A stretch of 55,905 nt of DNA, taken from an uncultured Woeseiaceae bacterium (GTDB taxonomy: Bacteria > Pseudomonadota > Gammaproteobacteria > Steroidobacterales > Woeseiaceae). Position 1 is the first letter of the stretch. Every line of letters begins with the position of its first letter. Of this stretch, positions 8,549 through 17,291 are shown piece after piece. The stretch is from positions 1-55,905 of the forward strand of contig CAJQPL010000001.1 in NCBI GenBank assembly GCA_905480215.1, read 5' to 3'. Both the position numbers and the translations under genes were made by a program. The notes below the pieces were generated by a model. The model made no database searches and was not told the origin of the DNA. It saw only the letters and a list, made by a program, of their open reading frames with translations.

Positions 8549-10078
8549 GTGATTTTTACCCGCCTCCTAATCTGTTGCTTGCTTATCTTCCTGACGACCG
8601 TAATTCCCAAATCTGTTGCAGGCGAGGAAGACGAAGCGGATATTATCCGTATTGTCTCCTTATATCGAACTCAAACGCTGGATCCAATTAAGTCCGTATT
8701 CACCGGCAGTATTGAGGCTTTCGGTCAACTCTATACTCGCTTGTTACGTCTCGATGAAAACGACGAGCTCATTCCGGGGCTTGCTCTGCGCTGGGAAATC
8801 TCTGCGGATGCCACGGATTATACGTTTTTCCTTCGTAAGGCGAAATTTTCCGATGGCAGTCCGATTACGGCAGATGACGTCGCCTTTACGTTGCTCCGCA
8901 TGCGCGACGATCCAGAGGCTGCGTACTCGGAGACCGTTGAGGATATGCAGAATGCATGGGCTATAGACGATCACACCTTGAGAGTTCGATTCAACTCAGC
9001 GAATATCCCTTTTCTGCAAGGGGTCGAAACGGCTTTTCTCGGCATCGTGTCGCGTGCCGACGTTGAACGCCGCGGCTCGGTGGATGCGTTTAGCGATATC
9101 CCGGTTTCGTCAGGGCCGTATCAGGTCGTCGAGTGGCGTCGTAACGACCGACTCATTCTTGAGCCTAACCCGCACTATTGGCGCGCCGGTTACCCGCTGA
9201 ATGACGGCGCTGAGCTGATTGAAGTTGTGGACGTAAATACTCGCATCGCCATGTTGCAGGCGGGCGAAGTTGACGCAGTACGATACATTCAGAACTCCCA
9301 TTTTGCGGAGCTGAGCGAAGATCCCGACGTTGTACTGCCGGTCGAACCTGCCATGCGAGTCAGCGTCTTGCTGTTGAATCATGACAGGCCACCGTTCAGT
9401 GACAAACGTGTTCGTGAGGCCGCTGCTCTGGCGCTGGACATGGACCGCATAACAAAAGCGATGTTGCGTGGTAGAGGAAGAACAGCCAATACCTTGTTGC
9501 CCGAGCAACTTGAGTTCTACGACCCGGATTTTCCGGGCTGGGAATATAATCCGGATCGTGCACGGCAACTGATTGAGGAGGCGGGCGCTACTGGTGCCGA
9601 CGTCACCATCAATATCACCGCTCCGGACTCAGATTGGGAAATGGCGGCGCTTATCGTGCAGTCGTACTGGGGCGCGATCGGGCTGAACGTCATTATTCAG
9701 AAGATGGATCAGGCTCTGTACGAGCAACGCCTGGAAGATGGCGACTACGACTCGTCAATAGAGTGGTGGTACAACGATAGCAAGGAACCGGATCTGGCGG
9801 TGCGCTGGGCACTGTGCGGGAGTTGCGGCAATCGCGCTTACTACACTAACTATCAAAACGATCGTGTTGACGAGCTTGTCGAGATGGGCACGGCTGAAAT
9901 GGACCCTGACAGACGTCGCGAGATATACCGCGAAATTCAGGCGTTAGCATTTCGCGATGTGGCGCAGATTCCGCTTTACTATTTTCCCTGGCCCAACGCC
10001 TACAGTACCGGCATAGAGGGATTGCGATTGCGACCGTCTACACAATGGACATTGGAAGAGGCGCGCCGTGTTCCTTAA
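8549..10078 (+). CDS. Peptide/nickel/opine-type ABC transporter substrate-binding protein (SBP family 5)
   Basis: A 509-residue exported solute-binding protein. GTG start, signal peptide of about 25 residues (LLICCLLIFLTTV, cleavage near SVAG), then the family-5 landmarks: LYTRLLRLDENDELIPGLALRWEIS, the SDGSPITADDVAFT block and the PVSSGPYQVVEW region. It begins the four-gene transporter operon and overlaps the next gene by 11 bases. Family 5 proteins bind di/oligopeptides, opines, nickel, glutathione or oligosaccharides. With an amidase divergent from it, an amide or peptide ligand is the best guess. Confidence 0.9.
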   Translation: MIFTRLLICCLLIFLTTVIPKSVAGEEDEADIIRIVSLYRTQTLDPIKSVFTGSIEAFGQLYTRLLRLDENDELIPGLALRWEISADATDYTFFLRKAKFSDGSPITADDVAFTLLRMRDDPEAAYSETVEDMQNAWAIDDHTLRVRFNSANIPFLQGVETAFLGIVSRADVERRGSVDAFSDIPVSSGPYQVVEWRRNDRLILEPNPHYWRAGYPLNDGAELIEVVDVNTRIAMLQAGEVDAVRYIQNSHFAELSEDPDVVLPVEPAMRVSVLLLNHDRPPFSDKRVREAAALALDMDRITKAMLRGRGRTANTLLPEQLEFYDPDFPGWEYNPDRARQLIEEAGATGADVTINITAPDSDWEMAALIVQSYWGAIGLNVIIQKMDQALYEQRLEDGDYDSSIEWWYNDSKEPDLAVRWALCGSCGNRAYYTNYQNDRVDELVEMGTAEMDPDRRREIYREIQALAFRDVAQIPLYYFPWPNAYSTGIEGLRLRPSTQWTLEEARRVP

Positions 10079-11000
10079 GGTTGGCAAGCGGCTTGGTCAC
10101 ATATTGCCCGTATTGCTCGGCATCAGCATCGTCAGTTTCGGTCTGATTCAACTGACCCCCGGCGACCCTGCCCGAATGATTCTCGGCAACAAAGCCAGTG
10201 TGGAAGCCGTGGAAGCGGTTCGCGAGCGAATGGGACTGAACGAGCCGGTGCTGCAGCAATACGGTAACTACATGCTCAACCTGGTGCAGGGCGACCTCGG
10301 CGAATCTCTTCGTTATCAGCAACCGGTCAGCGAACTGATCATGCAATTCCTGCCAGTAACCGGTTTTCTCGCACTGTACGTCATCGTTCTAACCGTTCCC
10401 TTGACGATATTGCTTGGCATTCTTGCGGCACGAAATCGTGGGCGCTGGATCGATCAGCTTATTCGCATGACCTCGGTACTTGGCATGACCATGCCCGTGT
10501 TCTGGTTGGCGATGTTGATGTTACGAATCTTTAGCGTTGAGTTGGGTTGGTTTCCGGTTAGTGGCTTTGGCACGGGTTTTGTCGGGCATTTGCATCATTT
10601 GTTTCTTCCTGCTGTCAGCGTGTCAATTTATCTCATACCGGTTTTGGTACGCAATCTGCGCGCGGCGCTGCTCGAGGAGATGAATGCGGACTACGTTGTA
10701 GCAAGTCGCTCCAAGGGGCTGCCAGAGGGGTACATATTTCGGCGTCACATCCTCAAAAACGCGTCGCTACCGACGCTCAATCTGTTTGGAGTTCTAATTA
10801 CCTGGTTGATTGGCGGCACTGTCATCGTTGAGCTGGTCTACGCGATTCCCGGCCTTGGCACATTGATGTTCAACGCGATTCTTGGCCGCGATTATTCAGT
10901 CATCCAGGGGCTGACTCTGTTCTATGCGTTTTCCACGGTCATCATTACGCTCGTGACTGACATGCTGTCCGCCCTGATCGATCCAAGGATCGAACTGTGA
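10068..11000 (+). CDS. ABC transporter permease, DppB-like
   Basis: A 310-residue inner-membrane permease. The N-terminus has the DppB/OppB pattern (one helix, then LTPGDPARMILG and a RMGL block), followed by five more hydrophobic segments. The EAA coupling motif is at about 200-225 (ADYVVASRSKGLPEG followed by HILKNASLPTL). The GTG start lies within the end of the binding-protein gene, and its TGA overlaps the next start. It forms the membrane channel with the DppC-like partner. Confidence 0.9.
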   Translation: MFLKVGKRLGHILPVLLGISIVSFGLIQLTPGDPARMILGNKASVEAVEAVRERMGLNEPVLQQYGNYMLNLVQGDLGESLRYQQPVSELIMQFLPVTGFLALYVIVLTVPLTILLGILAARNRGRWIDQLIRMTSVLGMTMPVFWLAMLMLRIFSVELGWFPVSGFGTGFVGHLHHLFLPAVSVSIYLIPVLVRNLRAALLEEMNADYVVASRSKGLPEGYIFRRHILKNASLPTLNLFGVLITWLIGGTVIVELVYAIPGLGTLMFNAILGRDYSVIQGLTLFYAFSTVIITLVTDMLSALIDPRIEL

Positions 11001-11809
11001 TCGCTCGTTGGCCAAAGAGTTTGCGATTCGGTGCCGGTATTGTTCTTCTGTGGCTGATTGCCGCTGTTCTGGCACCTTGGCTGACACCGGCAGATCCTTA
11101 CGCTATTGACCTGGACAATACTCTGCGCCCGCCGGGCGGTGATTGGCTGATGGGCACAGATCACGTTGGCCGAGATGTTTTTACACGCGTAGTTTTCGCG
11201 GCGCGCATCGACATCTGGATGGGCGTCATGGGCGTGCTGGCACCGCTATTGATTGGGGTAACGATCGGTTTGTTCGCCGGCTACTTTGGCGGCCTGTTCG
11301 ATTCGGTGATGATGCGTATTGTAGATATCACTTTGGCGTTCCCGTTCTTGATTCTGGTGCTGGCAATTGTGGCGATGCTCGGCCCGGGGATTACAAATTT
11401 CATTATCGCGCTGGCACTCGTCGCCTGGGTTTCCTATGCACGCCTGATTCGCGCTGATGTCATGGTCGTGAAAAACGCCGAGTATGTGCAAGCGGCACGT
11501 ACCCTGGGATTTAGTTCGCCGCTGATCATATTCAAGCACGTGCTGCCGAACACCATCTCACCGATAATCGTTTATGCCATGACGGACATGGTTCTGGTTG
11601 TGCTGGCCGGTGCGAGCCTTGGCTTTATTGGCCTTGGCGTGCAGCCACCGACGGCCGAGTGGGGCGCCATGATTGCTGATGGCCAGGCATACATAACGGA
11701 AGCGTGGTGGGTCTCCTTTTTCCCGGGACTTGCAGCGGTCAGCTTCGGTATTGGACTTTCGCTGATCGGCGACGGGCTGGCACGCATGCTGCGAATCGGT
11801 GATACATGA
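10997..11809 (+). CDS. ABC transporter permease, DppC-like
   Basis: A 270-residue permease with the DppC/OppC hallmarks: an N-terminal helix, the periplasmic segment LRPPGGDWLMGTDHVGRDVFTRV, and the EAA motif in EYVQAARTLGFSSPLIIFKHVLPNTISP. GTG start, 4-base overlap with the gene before and 4-base overlap with the ATPase after, consistent with a single translationally coupled operon. Confidence 0.9.
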   Translation: MIARWPKSLRFGAGIVLLWLIAAVLAPWLTPADPYAIDLDNTLRPPGGDWLMGTDHVGRDVFTRVVFAARIDIWMGVMGVLAPLLIGVTIGLFAGYFGGLFDSVMMRIVDITLAFPFLILVLAIVAMLGPGITNFIIALALVAWVSYARLIRADVMVVKNAEYVQAARTLGFSSPLIIFKHVLPNTISPIIVYAMTDMVLVVLAGASLGFIGLGVQPPTAEWGAMIADGQAYITEAWWVSFFPGLAAVSFGIGLSLIGDGLARMLRIGDT

Positions 11810-13386
11810 GTGAGCCGCTTCTGAAAGTCTGCAACCTTGACGTCAGCTTCCGCTCTCGGGGCGGCGAAACACACGCGGTCAGAAATGTTTCGTTTGATGT
11901 GGGCGTTGGAGAGATCATCGGCATCGTTGGCGAAAGCGGTTCCGGCAAGTCCGTCAGTTGTCGTGCCATATTGGGCTTGCTGCCTGAGTCGGCTTCGGTC
12001 TCCGGTCGGATCGAGTACAGCGATCAGAATCTGCTTGGCCTGGACACGGAAGGGCTACGGCGTATTCGCGGTCGCGATGTGTCGATGGTATTTCAAAACC
12101 CGGCATCACATCTGGACCCCCTTATGGCGATCGGCGCACAGGTTAGTGAGCCACTGATTCATCATCAGGATGCGTCACCCACGCAGGCACTCGATGCCGC
12201 AATTGAACGACTACGTGAAGTTCAGCTCGAGCATCCCGAACAACGCGTCAACAGCTATCCGCACGAGTTAAGCGGTGGCATGAAACAACGCGTGATGATC
12301 GCTGCTGCAATTGCTTGCGGGCCCGGCCTGCTGCTTGCTGATGAACCAACGACTGCTTTAGACGTAACCGTGCAGGCACGTATTCTCGAATTGTTGAAGT
12401 CGCTTAACGAGCAGCATTATTTGTCGGTCGTGTTGGTGTCGCATGACTTGGCTGTGGTCGCGCAGGTTTGCGATCGTGTGCTGGTAATGCGGCACGGCGA
12501 GATCGTTGAATCCGGCGACACCAAACAGGTTATCTACTCTCCACAGCATCCGTACACGCAACAACTTATCGAGTCTCAACCGAGTCGCATGACCATACGG
12601 CCGCCCGTTGCCACCGATACAGATACGCTTCTGGACGTCAGTAATATTGATGTTGAGTTTGCGTCGCCAGGAGGCGGAACGATGCGAGCGCTGAATGATG
12701 TCTCGCTCATCTTGCGACAAGGCGAGTCTCTTGGAGTTGTCGGTGAGAGCGGCTCGGGAAAAAGCACGCTTGCACGAGTAGTCATGGGTCTGGTCAAGCC
12801 GAAAAGTGGCGATGTAAAACTACGCGGCCAATCGATTCTGCAAAAGCGTAATCGACTCGATTTATCTGTTTGCCGCAAAGTCCAAATGGTATTCCAGAAT
12901 CCTTACGACTCGCTAAACCCACGATATAGCGTATACGAGACCATCGCCGAACCGCTAGAACGCCATAAACTAGTGCCGGCAACGAAGCTCGACGAGCGCG
13001 TCGCCGAGCTAATGGGCTTGGTCGAGCTTGATTCTTCCCTCGCAAGTCGCAAACCTGCGCAGCTCTCGGGGGGACAGTGTCAGAGAGTTGGTATCGCTCG
13101 TGCGCTCGCCATGGATCCCGAATTGCTCATTGCAGATGAAATCACGTCAGCATTGGATGTAACCATTCAGGCACAAATTATTGCGTTGCTTAATCGCTTG
13201 CGTGAGGAGCGCGGGTTGTCGGTGATCTTCATTTCGCACGACCTGACATTGGTACGTAGCTTTTGCGATCAGGTTGTCGTGTTTCAATCCGGCCGCATTG
13301 TCGAGAGTGGCGCGGTCAGCGGTGTTTTGGAACAGCCACAGAAGTCGTACACCCAAGAACTCTTGCTGTCCGTGCCGACGTTGTAG
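11806..13386 (+). CDS. Fused double ABC ATPase (DppD-DppF type)
   Basis: A 526-residue protein with two complete nucleotide-binding domains, like YejF or GsiA. The first has Walker A GESGSGKS (about residues 45-52), signature LSGGMKQRV and Walker [13 protein letters not shown]. The second has [18 protein letters not shown] and Walker [13 protein letters not shown], where the usual Pro after the catalytic Glu is Ile. A peptide-transporter C-terminal segment ([14 protein letters not shown]) follows the first domain, and a similar one (QKSYTQELL) ends the second. It energises the upstream permease pair and closes the operon. Confidence 0.92.
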   Translation: MSEPLLKVCNLDVSFRSRGGETHAVRNVSFDVGVGEIIGIVGESGSGKSVSCRAILGLLPESASVSGRIEYSDQNLLGLDTEGLRRIRGRDVSMVFQNPASHLDPLMAIGAQVSEPLIHHQDASPTQALDAAIERLREVQLEHPEQRVNSYPHELSGGMKQRVMIAAAIACGPGLLLADEPTTALDVTVQARILELLKSLNEQHYLSVVLVSHDLAVVAQVCDRVLVMRHGEIVESGDTKQVIYSPQHPYTQQLIESQPSRMTIRPPVATDTDTLLDVSNIDVEFASPGGGTMRALNDVSLILRQGESLGVVGESGSGKSTLARVVMGLVKPKSGDVKLRGQSILQKRNRLDLSVCRKVQMVFQNPYDSLNPRYSVYETIAEPLERHKLVPATKLDERVAELMGLVELDSSLASRKPAQLSGGQCQRVGIARALAMDPELLIADEITSALDVTIQAQIIALLNRLREERGLSVIFISHDLTLVRSFCDQVVVFQSGRIVESGAVSGVLEQPQKSYTQELLLSVPTL

Positions 13387-13485
13387 TTACCACAAAAAGA
13401 GAAATGAGCATTTGTTGAATAGCCATAAACACTACACAAATATTGCTATATTAGAACTGTCATTCACTCATTTTGTAGAACTACC

Positions 13486-15621
13486 ATGAATTACCCATCC
13501 AGCAACCATAGCTTTCAATTTTTAAAGCTAAAACTTCTTATCATTTGTCTCCTTGGTTTATCGCTTTTCGGTTGCGAAAAAACACAACCGCATGAAGCTG
13601 CTGGGGCTGATTGGGCTCATTATTTGGGAGGGCCTGCTAGCAATCAGTATTCAAGTCTTGATCAAATCAACAAGGAAAACGTCAAGAAGCTGAAAGTTGC
13701 CTGGACGTTTGATACTGAAGAAAGCGCAAATTATCAGGTCAATAATCTCATAGTTGATGGGAAATTATTTACTGCTTCTCCCCGAAGTAGGGTCATTGCC
13801 CTGGATGCAGCTACAGGAGAGCACATTTGGACATTTGATCCATCCACTGTTCATGATTCGTCAGCCGATTCAGATCAGCGTGGAGTGATGTATTGGAAGG
13901 ATGGAGATCATGGACGCATCCTCACCATGAAAGGAAACTACTTATACACATTGGATGCTGCTACTGGTCAATTGGTGACGTCGTTTGGAAAGCAAGGCTG
14001 GATACATTTAGGCGAAGGAATGGATGTCGAAGGTATTCCTAATGTCCATCTCAATACGCCGGGACATATTTATAAGGATATGTTCATCATTGGAATAATT
14101 GTCAGTGAAAATGTACCCGGTGCAGTAAGGGCATTTGATTTGAGAACAGGAAAACGTAAATGGATTTTTCATTCTCTGCCACGACCCGGTGAACCAGGCT
14201 CAGAGACTTGGCCGGAAAACTATTTGGAGAAAACGGGTGGAGCTTCCGATTGGTCAGGCTTGGCGATAGATATACCACGAGGGATTGTTTATATATCGAC
14301 GGAAACCGCAGGCCCGGATTTTTATGGAGCTGATCGTTATGGAGAAAATTTATTTGCGAATTCTGTCGTCGCTCTGGATGCCAATACAGGCGAACGACTC
14401 TGGCATCAACAGTTAGTACATCACGATTTGTGGGATTTGGATAATCCTGCTCCTCCTACTTTGTTGACCGTTCAGCACGAAGGAAAAAAGATTGATGTCG
14501 TAGCTCAAGGTACAAAAATGGGATTGTTATTTGTATTTGACCGGGTTACAGGAGAGCCTCTCTGGCCGATAGAGGAACGGCCAGTCCCAGCATCCAAAAT
14601 CGATGGAATTGAGACTTGGCCAACTCAACCTTTCCCAACTAAACCACCAGCTTTGATGCGCCAGAAATACACAGAAAATGATTACTCCAATATATCTCCC
14701 AAAGCAGAATTAGTATCCAAGGATGTATTTAGTCAATCAGGGAACTATGGTGGCTATCCGCCCCCAAGTCTTGAGCAAACCATTATGTTTCCCGGTTACG
14801 ATGGAGGAATGGAGTGGGGAGGTTCTGCTGCCGACCCTAATGGAATTCTATATGTAAATGTGAACGAAATTCCGTGGTTCTATCAACTTGTTCCCACCAA
14901 AAAATCAGATGGCAGTCCATTATCCTATGGAGAGAGTGCTTATCGAATCAGTTGTGCTGCTTGTCATGGAATTGACCGCAAAGGAAGTCCATCAGGTGAC
15001 TTTCCTGACCTGACCGATGTTTCCCAACGCTTGAACGAAGATTTTGTAAGACAGTTCATTACGCATGGAGGGGGACGTATGCCAGCGTTTGATTATTTAG
15101 CGGAAGGCCGACAGGAAGCAATTATCGATTTTCTGTTTGCTAGGGAAACGCCAGTGTCCAAAGAGAAAGAGGGAGAAATTGGCGAAGACCTTCAGCCCTA
15201 TGTATTTCGTGGATTCCAACGCTTCAATGACGATGAAGGCTATCCCGCAATCAAACCACCTTGGGGTACGCTCAATGCCGTAGATCTCAATACAGGTACT
15301 ATCAAATGGAAAGTGCCTCTCGGAGAATATGAGGAATTGACAGAACGCGGTATACCTATCACAGGAACGGAAAACTACGGCGGTCCAGTCGTAACAGCTG
15401 GAGGACTCATATTCATAGCAGCCTCTTCAGATGAAAAATTCAGAGTTTTCGATAAAGAAACTGGTGAAATACTCTGGGAGCATGATTTACCTTTTGATGG
15501 TCATTCTACGCCAAGTACATACGCGGTAAATGGCAAGCAATATGTGGTGATTTCTGCTGGAGGGTCAAAAATGAAACCTGATCAAGGAGGAATGTTGGTA
15601 GCGTTTAGTTTGGAAGAGTAA
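13486..15621 (+). CDS. Lipoprotein PQQ-type quinoprotein dehydrogenase with an embedded cytochrome c domain
   Basis: A 711-residue protein with a lipoprotein signal (LSLFGC, lipidated Cys30) and an eight-bladed PQQ propeller of the membrane glucose-dehydrogenase type. It opens with DWAHYLGGPASNQYSSLDQIN and has repeated LDAxTGExxW blade motifs. A class-I cytochrome c segment lies inside the propeller: CAACH at residues 490-494 and a candidate axial Met532 (GGRMPAF). The last blades follow it. This arrangement would pass electrons from a sugar or alcohol to heme and then to the respiratory chain. The gene is visibly AT-richer than its neighbours and has no Shine-Dalgarno site, like the RCC1/ThuA pair. 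PQQ biosynthesis genes are not in the window. Substrate unknown. Confidence 0.88.
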   Translation: MNYPSSNHSFQFLKLKLLIICLLGLSLFGCEKTQPHEAAGADWAHYLGGPASNQYSSLDQINKENVKKLKVAWTFDTEESANYQVNNLIVDGKLFTASPRSRVIALDAATGEHIWTFDPSTVHDSSADSDQRGVMYWKDGDHGRILTMKGNYLYTLDAATGQLVTSFGKQGWIHLGEGMDVEGIPNVHLNTPGHIYKDMFIIGIIVSENVPGAVRAFDLRTGKRKWIFHSLPRPGEPGSETWPENYLEKTGGASDWSGLAIDIPRGIVYISTETAGPDFYGADRYGENLFANSVVALDANTGERLWHQQLVHHDLWDLDNPAPPTLLTVQHEGKKIDVVAQGTKMGLLFVFDRVTGEPLWPIEERPVPASKIDGIETWPTQPFPTKPPALMRQKYTENDYSNISPKAELVSKDVFSQSGNYGGYPPPSLEQTIMFPGYDGGMEWGGSAADPNGILYVNVNEIPWFYQLVPTKKSDGSPLSYGESAYRISCAACHGIDRKGSPSGDFPDLTDVSQRLNEDFVRQFITHGGGRMPAFDYLAEGRQEAIIDFLFARETPVSKEKEGEIGEDLQPYVFRGFQRFNDDEGYPAIKPPWGTLNAVDLNTGTIKWKVPLGEYEELTERGIPITGTENYGGPVVTAGGLIFIAASSDEKFRVFDKETGEILWEHDLPFDGHSTPSTYAVNGKQYVVISAGGSKMKPDQGGMLVAFSLEE

Positions 15622-15632
15622 GTAGAATAAGC

Positions 15633-15649
15633 CGCCTGCGCCGCAGGCG
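15633..15649. terminator. GC-rich hairpin after the quinoprotein gene
   Basis: A 7-bp stem (CGCCTGC / GCAGGCG) with a GCC loop, 12 bases after the stop codon, at the boundary where base composition returns to GC-rich. A short CTTTT follows four bases later. It is a weak intrinsic terminator or a junction scar. Confidence 0.4.
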
Positions 15650-15681
15650 TGCACTTTTGAGTCAAAAATTAAGGAGTCACC

Positions 15682-16125
15682 ATGTTCAAGCGCAATCGAT
15701 CGCTGATTACTTTTAGTCTGGTTATTTTCGGCTTCGGCCTGGTCGCGGGGAGCGCCATTCAGTTTGCCGGCGTCGCGGAGGCCCAGACATCCAATCGAGT
15801 GTTTGAGCTACGAACCTACACGACGCATCCTGACCGCCTCGAAGAGCTGCAGGCGCGTTTCCGAGATCATACGGTTCAGCTTTTCGAACGTCACGGTATG
15901 ACCAACATCGGTTACTTCACGCCGCAGGAATCACCACTCGCTGACAACACGCTTATTTATCTTCTTGCACACGACAGTCGCGAGGCGGCCGAGGCCAGCT
16001 GGGCTGGTTTCGCGGGCGACCCGGATTGGTTGAAAGCGGCGGAAGAGTCACGGCGCAACGGCCGTCTACTTGAGAGCGTGGTGAGCGTATTCCTGGATCC
16101 GACGGACTACTCGCGCATGCAGTAG
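15682..16125 (+). CDS. Exported NIPSNAP-family protein
   Basis: A 147-residue protein with a strong Shine-Dalgarno site (AAGGAG) and a signal peptide whose hydrophobic core is ITFSLVIFGFGLVAGSAI, with cleavage near AEAQ. The mature part is one NIPSNAP ferredoxin-like domain: it starts with VFELRTYTTHPDRLEELQARF, then HGMTNIGYF, and ends with LESVVSVFLDPTDYS. NIPSNAP proteins resemble dimeric alpha/beta-barrel (EthD/ABM-like) proteins; their biochemical role is unclear and varies with context. It lies 43 bases upstream of the sugar-binding protein gene and has the GC-richer composition of the main region. Confidence 0.85.
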   Translation: MFKRNRSLITFSLVIFGFGLVAGSAIQFAGVAEAQTSNRVFELRTYTTHPDRLEELQARFRDHTVQLFERHGMTNIGYFTPQESPLADNTLIYLLAHDSREAAEASWAGFAGDPDWLKAAEESRRNGRLLESVVSVFLDPTDYSRMQ

Positions 16126-16168
16126 ATCGTGGCGTAAGCATCCGATTATTTTTGGAGAGACTACAAGA

Positions 16169-17161
16169 ATGAATTTTCGCAAATTAACAATAGCCTTGGC
16201 GGGTCTTGCCGTTGCATCAGTCAGCGCTGCTGGCGCTATGGCTGCAGACACTAAGCTTGGTGTTGTTGTCAAAATCGGTGGTATTCCATGGTTCAATGCT
16301 ATGGAAGCGGGTATTGACGAACGGGCTAAGGAATTAGGCGTCGAAGCCTTTATGATCGGCCCTACCAGTGCTGATCCTGCCTTACAGGTTCGTGCGATTG
16401 AAGATTTGATTGCACGTGGCGTGACGGCTATCGGCGTTGTGCCAAACGATTCTGAAGCCTTGGAACCCGTGTTGGCCAAAGCGCGCAGCAAGGGCATCAA
16501 GGTTATTACCCACGAGAGTCCTGAGCAGAAGAATATCGACTGGAACTTTGAATTGACTTCAGCTAAAGAGTTTGGCGAAGCACATGCCGAACTCCTTGCG
16601 AAGAAGTCTGGCGGCACGGGTGAATATGCTGTTTTTGTTGGGTCGCTGACCGTTCCATTGCACAATGCATGGGCCGATGCCGCGATTGCCTATTTGAAGA
16701 AAAATTACCCGGGTATGAATCTCGTCGCCGAACGTTATGGTGTCGCCGAAAGTGTTGATGACAGTCGCAAGACGGCTCTCGATCTTATGTCTGCACATCC
16801 AAATTTGAGCGGGTTCCTGGCTTTTGGTAGCCAGGGTCCAATCGGTGCAGGACGCGCAATTCAAGAACGCCGCAAGGCTGGCAAAATTCATGTTCTTGGC
16901 CCATTATCACCAGGACAGGGCATGAAGCTTGTTAAGGCTGGCGTTATTTCCGGTGGATTCATGTGGAATCCAAAAGAAGCAGGTAAGATTTTTGTGACCC
17001 TTGCCGATATGCTTGTTCAAGGCAAAGAGGTGACTGCGGGCATGGATATTCCAGGTCTGGGCACCGTCAATCCTGACTTCAAGACACGCAACATCGCTGT
17101 CAATCAACTGATTACAATCAACAAAGATACCGTTGATAAACTAGCGGCAATGGGTCTCTAA
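16169..17161 (+). CDS. Sugar ABC transporter substrate-binding protein (periplasmic-binding family 4, RbsB/LsrB/FrcB-like)
   Basis: A 330-residue exported binding protein: signal peptide of about 25 residues (cleavage near AMAAD), then KLGVVVKIGGIPWFNAMEAGIDERAKELG, the standard start of the RbsB/LsrB fold, and EDLIARGVTAIGVVPNDSEAL. Ligands of this family are pentoses, hexoses, autoinducer-2 or rhamnose. It starts the ABC sugar operon. A terminator-like hairpin separates it from the ATPase gene, which is the usual way to make more binding protein than membrane components. Confidence 0.9.
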   Translation: MNFRKLTIALAGLAVASVSAAGAMAADTKLGVVVKIGGIPWFNAMEAGIDERAKELGVEAFMIGPTSADPALQVRAIEDLIARGVTAIGVVPNDSEALEPVLAKARSKGIKVITHESPEQKNIDWNFELTSAKEFGEAHAELLAKKSGGTGEYAVFVGSLTVPLHNAWADAAIAYLKKNYPGMNLVAERYGVAESVDDSRKTALDLMSAHPNLSGFLAFGSQGPIGAGRAIQERRKAGKIHVLGPLSPGQGMKLVKAGVISGGFMWNPKEAGKIFVTLADMLVQGKEVTAGMDIPGLGTVNPDFKTRNIAVNQLITINKDTVDKLAAMGL

Positions 17162-17178
17162 ATTATCACTTACGGTTG

Positions 17179-17214
17179 TTCCGGGATGAGTGCCCCCTCC
17201 CGGAATGTTTTTTT
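17179..17214 (+). terminator. Rho-independent terminator/attenuator after the sugar-binding-protein gene
   Basis: Perfect 8-bp stem TTCCGGGA / TCCCGGAA, 11-base loop, then TG followed by seven T. It lies 17 bases after the stop codon of the binding-protein gene and before the ATPase gene. Partial read-through would set a high binding-protein to transporter ratio. Confidence 0.85.
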
Positions 17215-17291
17215 AAACAAAACCTTGGCATTGCGAGATGGAATCCTAATGCTTGATAAGTACGCTCTCTGCTAAATCGAGAGGTGACTAT

